From Ampullaceana balthica (Eukaryota; Mollusca; Gastropoda; Lymnaeidae), in assembly GCA_944989445.1 (NCBI GenBank), contig CALYLW010000550.1:566362-630361 (forward strand): a stretch of DNA of 64,000 nt. Reading direction: 5' to 3'. Within the stretch, counting starts at the first letter, position 1. Every line of letters begins with the position of its first letter. The notes beneath the pieces are model-generated. The model was not told the DNA's origin, made no database searches, and saw only the letters and a list, made by a program, of their open reading frames with translations. Of the stretch, positions 23,183-34,998 are shown one piece after another. The translations under genes and the position numbers were made by a program.

Positions 23183-24623
23183 CAGGGGTTGGCCGGATAT
23201 CCGGCATGCCAGATATCCGGACCGGATATCGGGATTTCCGCCACTATCCGGATTCGCCAAATACTTATGGCTGATTCGGATATCAATTGTGATTTGATCT
23301 GCAAACTTGAAAATAAAAATGTTGCTTGTCTCACGTGTTATATCTTATTCCGTCTCATAATTTTTAAATTCTAGTTTATTGTGAATATTACAGTTATACA
23401 AATAAGTAGTTATTCCTCTCGGGCCGAAGGCGGCATAAAGGGCAGAAGTCATGGATTTCAATTTACGACGATCCGTCGCCAATTGTATTAGGTCTTGATT
23501 ATTTCTTAGACCCATGGTTGAGCTTTCTCTTTTGATTGTTCTGCGTAGGGTTTCCTTTGGTCTTCCTTGTTTTCTTTTGCCTTTTGGTGTCCATATGAAG
23601 GCGGATATCAATTGTGATTTGATCTGCAAACTTGAAAATAAAAATGTTGCTTGTCTCACGTGTTATATCTTATTCCGTCTCATAATTTTTAAACTCTAGT
23701 TTATTGTGAATATTACAGTTATACAAATAAGTAGTTATTCCTCTCGGGCCGAAGGCGGCATAAAGGGCCGTCGCCAATTGTATTAGGTCTTGATTATTTC
23801 TTAGATCCATGGTTGAGCTTTCTCTTTTGATTGTTCTGCGTAGGGTTTCCTTTGGTCTTCCTTGTTTTCTTTTGCCTTTTGGTGTCCATATGAAGGCGTG
23901 ACGCGGGAGTCTTCTCTCGTCCATTCGAAGAATATGACCGACATAGATCCAACGTCTTCTCCTTATAAAATTTGACACATATTATTGGTTGGTTTCTTCT
24001 CTCATTGTTTCATTTGATTTAAAATCACTCCATTTTATATTCAAGTAGTAACATATAAAGTTATACATTAAATTATTAATATTTTAAAAACTAAACAAAT
24101 TAACAAGCGTTGATCATGAAATCATTCAAATCCAGGCAAAATATAGTAAAACAATCAATTTCAATACTAGAAAAACATTAAGTTATTAAAAAGTTACAAG
24201 TATAGATATTACTTTACTACATTAGATAACAAACTAAGTTAAGTAACAGCATATTAAACTTAAATCGTCTGAATAAAAGAACAGTTTTTCTCATGGCTCT
24301 ATATCACGACTTCTTGTACACCACACTACACACTCAGTACAACACTGTTTACTTGGTACACACTACACAGTTCGTTGAACTTCGTTCACTTTCGTTCATT
24401 CAAGTCATTGTAAAATGTTCATCGTTAACGTTTACACTGTCTCAGACTGTCACTGTAAATATTTTAATAAACAGTATTAAATACTAAATAGAAAGTAGTA
24501 AAGTGCACCCCTAGCCCCTACACTTAAATGTGGATATATCCGGAATCCGGATCCGGCAAAGTTTATGGCAAAACTATCCGTATCCGGCAAATAGTAAAAA
24601 AAATCGGTATCCGGCTACCCCTA
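23183..24623. mobile_element. hAT-type element, 1441 bp, with captured LINE tail
   Basis: Ends are CAGGGGTTGGCCGGATATCC on the left and, inverted, TAGGGGTAGCCGGATACC on the right. Several ATCCGG words lie close to both ends, as subterminal transposase-binding repeats would. Perfect 8-bp duplications GTTACGAC flank it. The interior has no hAT transposase; instead 23281-23978 is a tandemly duplicated reverse transcriptase tail on the minus strand, and 23980-24540 is AT-rich non-coding DNA. It is a non-autonomous element. Confidence 0.82.
23281..23978 (-). pseudogene. Non-LTR reverse transcriptase C-terminal tail, tandemly duplicated
   Basis: On the minus strand a short frame contains RRRRWIYVGHILRMDERRLP and then WTPKGKRKQGRPKETLRRTI, followed by an ALYAAFGPRG ending. 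This is the familiar C-terminal region after the reverse transcriptase domain in many animal LINE proteins. A 325-bp unit (first copy 23281-23605) is repeated from 23606 to about 23899. The second copy lacks about 31 bp, removing a DRRKLKSMTS-like stretch, and only it retains the upstream RRRRW part. The fragment is 5'-truncated and lacks all catalytic motifs, so it is inactive. It sits wholly inside the hAT element. Confidence 0.8.
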
Positions 24624-24631
24624 GTTACGAC

Positions 24632-24810
24632 CAATGTTCTTTTTATCTTGCGGCCACGCAGATGTCTGATCGACGCCGCGAAGCTGTTTAGGATTACCGC
24701 GTAGCAAACTTTGTACAATATTGCACAAAAAATGGATGCTGTACAACTTTGCACACGAGTTGTTTTTTTTTACTTTGCACACGGACTAACGAACCTTGGA
24801 GGGAACATTT
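24632..24810 (+). mobile_element. hAT-like MITE, CAGTGTTCCC family (copy 2)
   Basis: The left end CAATGTTC and right end GAACATTT are inverted. The interior has GCAGATGTCTGATCGACGCC, a TTTGTACAATATTGCAC stretch, GCACACGAGTT and CACGGACTAACGAACC, the landmarks of this family. Length is 179 bp, as in the copy at 48434. It is bounded on both sides by GTTACGAC with no gap, as the middle member of the triple insertion. Confidence 0.83.
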
Positions 24811-24818
24811 GTTACGAC

Positions 24819-24987
24819 TAGCGTTGCCAGCTGTCCGGTTTTATAATGTCCGGTCCGGTATTATCGTTATTTGTCCAGTGAAAAAAAATTGAAGCAATAC
24901 CGAACATTTTATATTTAAATAAGGCTTTTGTGCAATTGAAAAATTTCATCACTAATGTACGTTTGAGACAGCCATTTGGCAACCCTG
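24819..24987. mobile_element. hAT-type MITE, 169 bp, YAGSGTTGCCA ends
   Basis: The left end TAGCGTTGCCA pairs with the right end TGGCAACCCTG (inverted CAGGGTTGCCA). TGTCCGG words recur near the left end. The perfect 8-bp flanks GTTACGAC are shared with its left neighbour. It is unrelated in sequence to the other two members of the cluster and is non-coding. Confidence 0.8.
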
Positions 24988-24995
24988 GTTACGAC

Positions 24996-25809
<814 letters not shown>

Positions 25810-25914
25810 TAGTGGAAAAGCCTGCTGAAGCTGGCTGAACGAAATCCGACAGAAGAAATAACAAAGAAATATACGAAATACAGCAATAGAAAAGAACATG
25901 TGGTCTTTATTGCC

Positions 25915-25972
25915 ATGAACAGAATACGATATGAACAGAATACGATATGAACAGAATACGATATGAACAGAA
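25915..25972. repeat. 16-bp tandem repeat, about 3.5 copies
   Basis: ATGAACAGAATACGAT is repeated three and a half times. A larger imperfect duplication surrounds it: CAATAGAAAAGAACAT followed by CCATGAACA occurs near 25884 and again near 26000. Confidence 0.85.
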
Positions 25973-26130
25973 ATAACAAAGACATGTATGAAATACTACA
26001 ATAGAAAAGAACATTTATCTTTTTTTACCATGAACACAATACGATGTGAACAGGTAAATATCGTAGATTACCTTGTACACCACATTTTTAGTGTAGCAGG
26101 CGGACGAAATATTAAACTTCCTGATATGTA

Positions 26131-26716
26131 CCGTCGTAATCGGAGGACTACCTATATATCAACATGCATATCTATGCTTTCACGCGTATAATAAATATAC
26201 ATATATAACGAAATATTAACTCAAACACATTGAATTCATAATTTTCATCTAGAAAAGCATCAACAGATAAAACCTATTGTGATAAAAATCGAATTCCCCC
26301 ACCCCACTGGGGTGGGGCGAGTCGTGAGGTGGGATTCGTCCATGCTGTCGGTTTGTCCAAGCCCAAATGGCTTTATATCTTTTAAAACATAAGACACTGC
26401 CTCTTTCATGTCCAGCCTTTTTTAAAAAGATTTTCTGCTGTGAATGTTTCTTTTATTTTTTCATAATTTGTTTTAATGTTGTTTGTGTGTTGGGAATCTT
26501 TTATTATTGCAAGTTAACTGATTTTTTTATAAAAAATTCGCGTTTAACGTATTTCATTGTAATACTTAATTTCTTCCTAGATGAAAAAATGTATCTTCTT
26601 TTTTTTTCTGACACTAAAATCGTACACAGTAAAATTTTAGGCTCGGGTGTCACCCCCTGATGGGTGTCACCCGGGGCGGCCCGCCTCCCTCGCCCCCCCC
26701 CTTAGCGATGCCACTG
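26131..26716 (+). mobile_element. hAT 3' end fragment, inverted partner of 57877-58485
   Basis: The right end reads GCGATGCCACTG, inverted CAGTGGCATCGC, then a C-rich run and TGGGTGTCACCCGGGGCGGC. The segment then matches the reverse complement of 57877-58485 through CCCAAATGGCTTTATATC, ATAGATATGCAT and the TCGGAGGACTACC block at its left. No transposase sequence is attached, so this is a 5'-truncated or deleted copy. GTTGTAGG follows on the right; its left partner was not found. Confidence 0.7.
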
Positions 26717-26926
26717 GTTGTAGGGCGCCTGCGAAATATTCCTGAAATACACACAAAGTATTTAATAATTAACAATCCTCATAAAACAATGACGTCATTG
26801 TTAATGTTAATCTGAAAACAAAAATAGAATTTTAAGTCTCTATTTTCAATTTTTAAAAAAAAAGCAGAGTGATGTCCCTTTGGCGAGACACACGCATACG
26901 TAGGGCGATTATGTATTAGAGATAGA

Positions 26927-26928
<2 letters not shown>

Positions 26929-26976
<48 letters not shown>

Positions 26977-26982
26977 TATAAA
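26929..26982. repeat. (AT)n microsatellite
   Basis: A dinucleotide run with one AA interruption at 26969-26970. Confidence 0.92.
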
Positions 26983-27599
26983 ACTATATAATTTGCAATT
27001 GTCACGCAAGTCAGTCTGTCCTGGCGCTATGCGAGGTAACTCCCGATAAAAAAATATAAAAATGTTGGTTTCGAGATTAAGAAAATGTGTTTCTCGCCAT
27101 AAAATATTGTGACGTGACGTCATTATATGAGCTTTTATTAATGTGTGGAGGGAACGAAGTAAAAAGAGCAATGTTTTATTTGATGTGATTAATATTATTT
27201 TATTTTTTTTATTAAATGTCCGTTTTTGTGTATGTGTCCATGTCAATATTACGTACGTAATTATAAATTTAATTGTCTATATTAATATATAACATTCGTT
27301 TTTCGGTTTATGAAATTTACGATTGGTTGTCGTTTCGTTGTCAATTTTCGATGCCTTTTGAACTACAAAGTCATTATTTATGACTGCAAATGAAATTTGT
27401 CAACTTATGCTTCAGTTTAGCGTTTGTTTTTCCTTTATACACTTTGAGATTGCATATTTCTATGTTTAAAAAAATAACATATTTAAAAATCGGACTCCTC
27501 CCCACAATAGTTTTTTTTAAATTGTTATTTACATATCATATTTTAAAGCGTCTCAGACTAATTTTGAATACAAAATCTTTGCTTTTAATATAGAACTGG
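26983..27599. other. No gene seen
   Basis: Strongly AT-rich, with T and A runs. No recognised feature. Confidence 0.45.
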
Positions 27600-28035
27600 A
27601 AGGGGTGCTTTTATCCAGTGATTAACTTTACTTCAAAGGTTTAATGCAAAATAAATAGTTCGTTGTTATTCATATTTGTAAATAGTTACAATTTTTATTT
27701 AAATGTTTTTGATAACGTAAAGGTAAAAAGGTAATGGGCGCATAAACTCATGAGTCATAATAGATCTTGAAAAGGTGCTTACTTGACAATAATTAAAAAC
27801 GTTTATGTGAATTACTAACACGTTTATATTAAATTGTAAATATGATTAACAGTTGATAATTTAATCTTTTCTGTTACCCTGTGACAAACATTGCTTACTA
27901 CGTTTCATGCAAAATGAATAGTTCTTTGTTATTAACATGTGTAAAAATTACATTTTATTTTTTACATGTTTTGGTAATGTTGTGGTAATAATGTATTGAA
28001 AAATTGGCGAATAAACTGACAAGTCATAATCATCA
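27600..28035. repeat. Diverged tandem duplication, about 250-270 bp unit
   Basis: Shared words appear in order in both halves: TTTAATGCAAAATAAATAGTT with TTTCATGCAAAATGAATAGT, then TTGTTATT, AAATGTTTT or ACATGTTTT, GTAATG, and ATAAACT with GTCATAAT. The duplication is old and non-coding. Confidence 0.6.
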
Positions 28036-30249
28036 ATGAAGCTTAAACTGCTTCAAATCACAGATGTGCTTGATGTGGATCACATTACAGTCACATAATT
28101 TATTTTTAAGGCACTGTGCTGTATTATTGGTGCACTCATAATTGGTGCGCACTATTCAATGTCGCAAGTTAACGTCCGGCTGACTCTTCAGCACAATATT
28201 TGTTAATACTTCGAACTTTAAACTTCTTTGCTGTAGTATCACCTTATGCTGTGTGTAACTCACTATGTATTTACTATTATCCTAATTATATCATTATTAT
28301 TCATGCAAACTTATATAACGCGAAGCCTAAGCTCGGAGGTTTTCTCATAACACATATATTCGTATATATAATCAAAATATATACTCTGCTATGTCCGTTC
28401 GTAACGCCAGATTTTTGAAAGCGCACTGCTAAAAAAAATTGCCTTGAAAAAAATACTGCAAAAACAAACAACAACAAAACAGAAAAGACGCCATTTTTAA
28501 ACGCCCGCATAAAATTGTTCAATATGGAAAAGAGATTTAATTGTTCTCTCTTGGTCTGTACATTTTCTGATTATTTACTATGCGGCTTTCAGGCAAAAGG
28601 GACAATTACAAAAACTGAAATATATCCATTTTTAAAACTTCCGTCATTTTTTACGGGAAATACTCTATTATATATATATTGTGTTTGTGTTAGTGATGGT
28701 GGAAACGATGTTATACAAGTTGATTGAGATTTTAAGAAAAAATGAAGTGGGGGGGGGGATTTTCTTTTAGCCGGAACAGCTGTGTACTTAAAATATAACT
28801 GAGAGTATGAATTACGTGTCCGAATTTTCAATATACCAGAGTTAAAGGGAAAGCAATATACACCGACTAGAGAATCTAAAAGGGCATGTCGTGGACTAGT
28901 AAAATTACTGGACAAAATAAGCATTAAAACAACACACTTGATGAGGATATCAATTTGTGTTATCGAACACTCCCCAAGTTATGCTTTCTCACTCTTTTTT
29001 TTTAAACCCCAGAACTATATCAATAATGAACACCACCCAAACTTCTTTTTTAAAAACGCATTTTCATTACATCAACATTTGAATGCACACACATCTATAG
29101 AAAATATAAGAACCAAAGAGAGCTTGAACCTTTGTAAGGCTTTAGCGCAGATATGGAAGAATTTGTCAGGTTTAGTTATCGAAGCGCTTCTTTGGCGGAC
29201 ATTTAACAAAATAATGATAATTTTTAATACTTTTAGGCCATTTTAGAACATCTTAATTTTAAAAGCAGTATAAGTGAAAAGCAGGTGCATATTTACATGA
29301 TTTATAACTTTATGTAAAAAAAGCAAACTATTTTGTTTAAACACGCTAAATTAACTTTATGCCATTTCAAAAGCACAATTTTTTAAATGTGTATTTTTGT
29401 AACCCCTGCTGTTGGCTATGCAAGGTGAGAAGTATAATCGTCATCAGACCGACACTGTCAGAGGAGCCAGCGTCTCGAAACACTGGGTCCTTGGTGAACA
29501 AAGGCGAGAGATGTGCAACGAGGGATGAGGCGCGACAAAAGCTAAGTTTGAATTCATCTATAAAATAGTGAATTACATTAGAGACCCCGAGGCATTTTTA
29601 TTATTTCTGTAAAATTTCTGGCTGAGAGATTAAACACGGGATACGGGCGTAGGTGACAGAATTCACAGCTAACACCTCCAGAAGTGAAGGGTGTCAAAGG
29701 AGGATTAGGTCCCCAGACCATTGTGAAAGTCCAGGGGCCTGGAAGAGATGTATGAATAAGGAGGAGAAAGAAAAAAAACAACAGGTGCGAATGCCAAAAA
29801 TAACACCGGAGTCGCGACTCTGTGTCATAAAACAGAGTTAAGTGATTAGTTGGGTTTAGACGGTATAAGCAAAAGGTGGGGAAAACGGGGATGGGGGTAA
29901 GCGGGGGGGGGGACACTGTCACGATTCTTACGCCCTTGGGCGATGCGCCCGTACGAGAAGTTAACTGTACACGGTGGTTTAAAGGTATATGAAGCGATTG
30001 GGAGAATTAGAATTGTTGATGATTTACTAATAAGCTAAATGTACATTGTCTCCACTGAGGGTTTCCAAGGCTTAGCTTCAAGCAATGCATACGTTTAAAG
30101 TGAAGAAAAAAAATTAACGCAAGATAAGTTGTTTTTTTTCCTCGTAACTTTAAGATCACAGTTGATAATACTTGCCCAGGTCAATAGTATATGCTGGTGG
30201 CGCTAGTACTCAGAACATCAAGCCGCCCTGATGCACCACCAAACTACGT
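28036..30249. other. No gene seen
   Basis: AT-rich. 28503-28690 shares pieces with 62943-63095 (GCATAAA with ATTGTTCAATAT, then AAAACTTCCGTCATTTTT), so it may be a minor dispersed repeat. Short frames elsewhere carry no recognised motif. Confidence 0.4.
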
Positions 30250-30455
30250 GAACCAAACCCCGACACGATATACCATGTCTGATATTTGTTTACAAAACCT
30301 GTCACAAAAAGTTTAACATCATGTCTGACATTCATTAACACGGACACACGATAAAATGGCTGACTTTCATTAACCCCACCCTGGCACATGGCTGATATAA
30401 CTCCTAATCAAACAACCCCTGACACATTATACCATGGCTGATATTTCTCAACAAA
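30250..30455. repeat. Degenerate tandem repeat, about 50-bp unit
   Basis: Four to five loose units share CATGTCTGATATTTGTT or ATGGCTGATAT followed by ACAAAACCTGTCAC-like words. Confidence 0.55.
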
Positions 30456-31474
30456 AACTGATGCAGTTGAAGAAGCGTGACAAAAACAACAAACTACAAG
30501 AACACGCCGAAGCATTCCGGCCGATTAACGAACGACACGTTGACAGCCATTTGCCAAGCAATAGCCATTATCATGTCATGGCGAAGATTTCATTGAAACA
30601 TCCGGGTTATTCACCTGGACCAATTTCATTAAGATATTAATCAAACATCCGGGTATTACGATTCAACTGATGTTTGTTATATTATTTTTTGAATCTGCCT
30701 GGTGGCCAAGACAAAAACACGTTAATAACGTTATTTTATTATGCCAAATATCATTTTATCCGTATGTTTACTTCTATATTTATGCTGAAAAGATGGGTTG
30801 ACGAAAACCGTGTCTTGAAATAGTGAAATTTCGCAAAGAGATATGACGCCTTCCAGTCTGAGATAAAGATAAAAACTCTATACCACGAAGTCGTGCGAGG
30901 CGGAGTGGAGAGAAAGTTAGTCATCATTCAAGTTCTCTTTTCGCGATGAACTTGTTCGTCTTACCCCAAAAGTTGTCCTCCTCCGTGGCTACATTGATCC
31001 CGTAGAAACATTTCGTAGGCTACGCCAGGAGCTGAATCCAAACAGTGTCACTAACTGGTGGTTCGTTGTTTCGTGGCGTCTTTTCGGGCTCACTCTTATC
31101 TCCTACACAAAAACAAACAGCTTTCTAACCATGTTTACGTGTATAAGAATGTGTTCACGTTGACCAAGTCAAACGGGGTGTTGATGGTCGGACCCGAGTT
31201 ATAACAACTTTAATAAACAAACCACAATAAAAAATACAACAACAGCACAAAACACCACAAAAACTTGATAATTTCATTGTTTACTAGGCAGTACAGAAAA
31301 ATGAAAAAAAAGTTGCAATATAAACCAAAAGAAATTTTTTTAAATGTCCATTTCTTTTAAGACATTGTTGACTTTACATAAGAAGACTTTTTCATGTTTT
31401 AGTTTTATAGTATTTATTTTAGCCAACATTTCTTTCTTCATTATACGCCTTTAGACCAACGCAGCACCCACCTT
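30456..31474. other. No gene seen
   Basis: Ordinary mixed DNA; no recognised feature. Confidence 0.4.
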
Positions 31475-31549
31475 TTCTCTCTCTCTCCCTCTCTCTTTCT
31501 CTCCCTCTCTCTCTCTCGCTCTCTCTCACTCTCTCTCTCTCTCTCTCTT
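31475..31549. repeat. (CT)n-rich microsatellite
   Basis: An interrupted CT run of about 75 bp, ending TTTTCAG. That ending resembles a splice acceptor, but the downstream sequence has no convincing exon. Confidence 0.88.
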
Positions 31550-32110
31550 TTCAGGAAAAGTCCTACAATACCCCATATCTTTAGACAAATCTCCAGGTTA
31601 CAATTTGAGGACCACCGGTAATTGCCACTCGACGCGACAGTTGCGGCTGCGATCTCTTACGCAGATAGACACCGAAAAACGCGATCTTGATGGATGGTAT
31701 TAACATGGGGGACAATAGCTTCATTTCCGCTTTAAAAAAACAAACATTGCGCACCAACAGATATGAAACAAAGAGAAACTACTGAATAGCTTTTCGGTCA
31801 CATGGAACCCAGGAGGAAGGAGATGGAACGGACTACACTTGTTTTCTGCATGTCATTAACAACTTTAGCTTTAAAAATAATCTCTCTATATATATATAAT
31901 AAAAAAACAGATAAGCAAAACCAACGAAATGCAATAGGACGCAACTAAAATGATAACGATAACAGTTTGGTATTGGTTTAAGATTGACAGATTGAAGTTG
32001 TCACACTCCTTTCACAGTATTGATTTACAAATGTCACCAGCAGAATTGCACGTTTGACATTCTTAGGGCATTTGTATTGAGAAATTGATTTTTGTCACAT
32101 GACTGAAAGA

Positions 32111-32180
32111 TAGAACGTTACCCATGTTTTTGACTAGAATGTTACCCATGTGTCGACTAGAATGTTACCCGTGTATTGAC
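32111..32180. repeat. 23/24-bp tandem repeat, 3 copies
   Basis: TAGAATGTTACCCATGTGTC followed by GAC, with variants ATGTTTTTGAC and GTGTATTGAC. Confidence 0.8.
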
Positions 32181-32500
32181 ATGGCGATTTCGCGTATGCA
32201 GTCTGATTTCGTGTCGGTGTTCAAAGTTGACGCTACCGCGATATTGAAAGTGTGATGCTGCCACTGGGTTGTACAGCACCGTGAAAAACAAGAGTTGCTG
32301 TGGTAATAAATAACATTAGGCATAGCGAATAGACAGTGAATCTCCCGTTAACATTCACTAATGTTGTTAAGTTGTAGCATGGAAAATGTGCTACGTTTTT
32401 ATAACCTGCTTCTGGTGCTAAAGTGGCTGAGTTTGTGTGCTGTAATATCGATCCTAACATTCCGGGAAAGGTGCTGAAGCTTGTGAAAAACGCTATTGAA

Positions 32501-33205
32501 TCGGACAAGGTACCAAGAAATTGGACAAGGTAGGCCTACTAAGAAACTGGACAAGGTACTAAGAAACTGGACAAGGTACTTAGAAACTGGGCAATGTACT
32601 AACTAGACAAGGAACTAAGAAACTGGACAAGATACTAACACACTGGACAAGGTACTAAGAAACTGGACAAGGTACTAACTGGACAAGGAACTAAGAAACT
32701 GGACAAGGAACTAAGAAACTGGACAATGTACTAAGAAACTGGACAAGGTACTAACTGGACAAGGAACTAAGAAACTGGACAAGGTACTAAGAAACTGGAC
32801 AAGGTACTAAGAAACTGGACAAGGTACTAAGAAACTGGACAAGGTACTAAGAAACTGGACAAGGTACTAAGAAACTGGACAAGATACTAACTGGACAACG
32901 AACTAAGAAACTGGACAAGGTACTAAGAAACTGGACAAGGTACTAAGAAACTGGACAAGATAATAACTGGACAACGAACTAAGAAACTGGACAAGGTACT
33001 AAGAAACTGGACAAGGTACTAAGAAACTGGACAAGGTACACAAGAACTGGACAAGGACTAAGAAACTGGACAAGACTAAGAAACTGGACAAGTACTAAGA
33101 AACTGGACAAGGTACTAAGAAACTGGACAAGCTAGAAACTGGACAAGGTACTAAGAAACTGGACAAGGTACTAACTGGACAACGAACTAAGAAACTGGAC
33201 AAGAC
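32501..33205. repeat. 20-bp minisatellite, about 35 copies
   Basis: The unit is ACTAAGAAACTGGACAAGGT. Shortened units (ACTAACTGGACAAGGA, 16 bp) recur between blocks of full units, giving a loose higher-order pattern. Indels cluster between 33040 and 33135. Scattered AACTGGACAAGG words continue to about 33350. TAA stops recur every 60 bp in each plus frame, so it does not code. Confidence 0.92.
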
Positions 33206-33359
33206 GCAAAAGAAAATGGGTATAGCGCTAACACACTGAATAAGGTGTTATCAGAATGGACAACTTTCAATTAAACTGGACACGATGATAAATAACCTCT
33301 TGGGCCCGATGTTCACAAACTGGACAAGGTGGTTAAAAACTGGACGTGATGATAACACA

Positions 33360-34547
33360 CTGATATTGCATTTTTGATTTATTCATATATTTGGAATTCG
33401 CATCCTGATAGTAACGCCATGTTGAAATATTCTAGGGGTGGGGGTAGAAAGGGGGACAAAATGAAGCTTCCCCCACCAACCACCCCCCAAAAAAAACAAA
33501 CAACGACACCGAAATAAGTTTGAAATCGCCAGCACCATCAGACGGAGCAACAATCGGCCGCCAGGACGCTGCGAACATCCAGGCATCCACTTTTCTACAA
33601 CGTAGGCAAGATTGTAGTTTGGAAAAGTGGGGGGGGGGTCACACACAGCCCACTTCTCCCTACTTGAGATGAAAAATGACAGAAGTCTTGACCCAAATTA
33701 AAAGACATTGATCTGATGCGGCTTGCAGATAGCCAGGGAGACCGCTCTTTGAAATATAATAGGACGTGGGATCACCGAGAGACGCGTCTTGTAAACCTAT
33801 AGCGTCTATAACTCTTGTTTAGAAATTTCGTTTTATTTCTCCCATCCTTTTGTTTTTGGGAGGTTTTTTGTTTGCTTGTTTGTTTGTTTGTTGTTGTCTT
33901 TTTCTTTAGTAAACTGTACATGAATTAAGAATTTGCTTTAAATTAACCTTTTTTTTTAAAAAAAAAGCATTATTTCCTGCAAGTTTGGTTTAAAATAATA
34001 ATAGTAACAAACTATTCGTAGGGGATTTTATTTTAATGAATTTATTTATTATGATTTATTTTGTTTCTTTTCTTTTATTTTTTTTAATTTATTTATTTAT
34101 TGTTTGTTGTTATTTTATTTTTTATTTTATTTTTTGGGGCGGGGATTGACTGTTTAGCCCGTGTCATTAAAAATGAATAACAAACACGCACATGACGTGG
34201 TAACCACAATGTAGCAAATAAATTCCTTCAAAGTGATTCACCAGGAATGTCGGAGGCACACCGAGTGTAAAGTTTCCTTAGCTTGCAATCCAAAGAAACA
34301 GAAAAAAGAAGAAAGTTAAAGAATAATAATAATACATTTTACAAAATTGCCCGTGAAAAAAAAACAATAGCAGGACTATAGGATATCTTTCATCCATGGG
34401 CGTTTCCATGATTCCCTAACCTGATCATCACACGTTCACTACCAACATTTGTGGACTATTGAACCACTGCGGCTCTTAGCTCTAACAGTGTCGGCACCTA
34501 CCATTGCCAAACGAGGATAGTCCAAAGTGACTCGGAAACAAAATTTA
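33360..34547. other. No gene seen; T-rich low-complexity block
   Basis: 33830-34140 is dominated by T runs and TTTATTTATT words. No gene recognised. Confidence 0.45.
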
Positions 34548-34998
34548 GGAGACCTCCAAGGGTGGCATACACCGACTAGAGAATCTAAAATTTACAAAGT
34601 CCTAACTATCAAGTCAAAGCCATGAGACATCCAAAGGTGACAAACAACAAACAGGTAAAAAAAATGTCATTAATAAACATTGAAAGTCCGAACTACATAG
34701 CCAAAGCCAGAAGACATCCAAAGGTGACATGCAACAAACAGGTAAACAAAATGTCATTAACAAACATTGAAAGTCCTAACTACATAGCCAAAGCCAGGAG
34801 ACGTCCAAAGGTGACATGCAACAAACAGGTTAAAAAATGTCATTTAGAAACATTGAAAGTCCTAATATACCTAGCCAAAGACAGGAGACCTCCAAAGGTG
34901 ACAAACAAACAGGAAAAAAACTGCCATTTACAAACATTGAAAGTCCTAACTACCTAGCCAAAGCCAGGAGACCTCCGTGGGTGACATACAACCAACTG
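34548..34998 (+). repeat. 87-bp minisatellite, about 5 copies
   Basis: Units contain AGACATCCAAAGGTGACA, AACAAACAGGTAAA and AACATTGAAAGTCCTAACTA followed by CATAGCCAAAGCC. The period is 87 bp (34626 to 34713), or 29 codons, so a plus frame (34622-34957) reads three repeats of 29 residues before indels shift it. The first unit is diverged and holds a 24-bp stretch found exactly at 28858-28881. No start context or domain suggests a real protein. Confidence 0.88.

Larger units (their letters stand above)
23175..24995. mobile_element. Three adjacent hAT elements sharing one 8-bp target site
   Basis: The 8-mer GTTACGAC occurs at 23175-23182, 24624-24631, 24811-24818 and 24988-24995. Between these four copies stand three different elements with hAT-type ends: 23183-24623, 24632-24810 and 24819-24987. 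No other base separates element and 8-mer at any junction. GTTACGAC fits the hAT target preference nTnnnnAn. The simplest reading is one original site, entered by a hAT element and then by two more at flanking target-duplication copies. The order of insertion cannot be told from this copy alone. Confidence 0.85.

Noticed and set aside
31475..31560. CT tract plus TTTTCAG as a splice acceptor
   Set aside because: The following sequence has early stops and no recognisable exon or donor.
32233..32508. 91-codon minus-strand frame as a small membrane protein
   Set aside because: Hydrophobic stretches are scattered, there is no recognised family, and the frame starts at the edge of the 20-bp array. 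Chance frame in AT-rich DNA is more likely.
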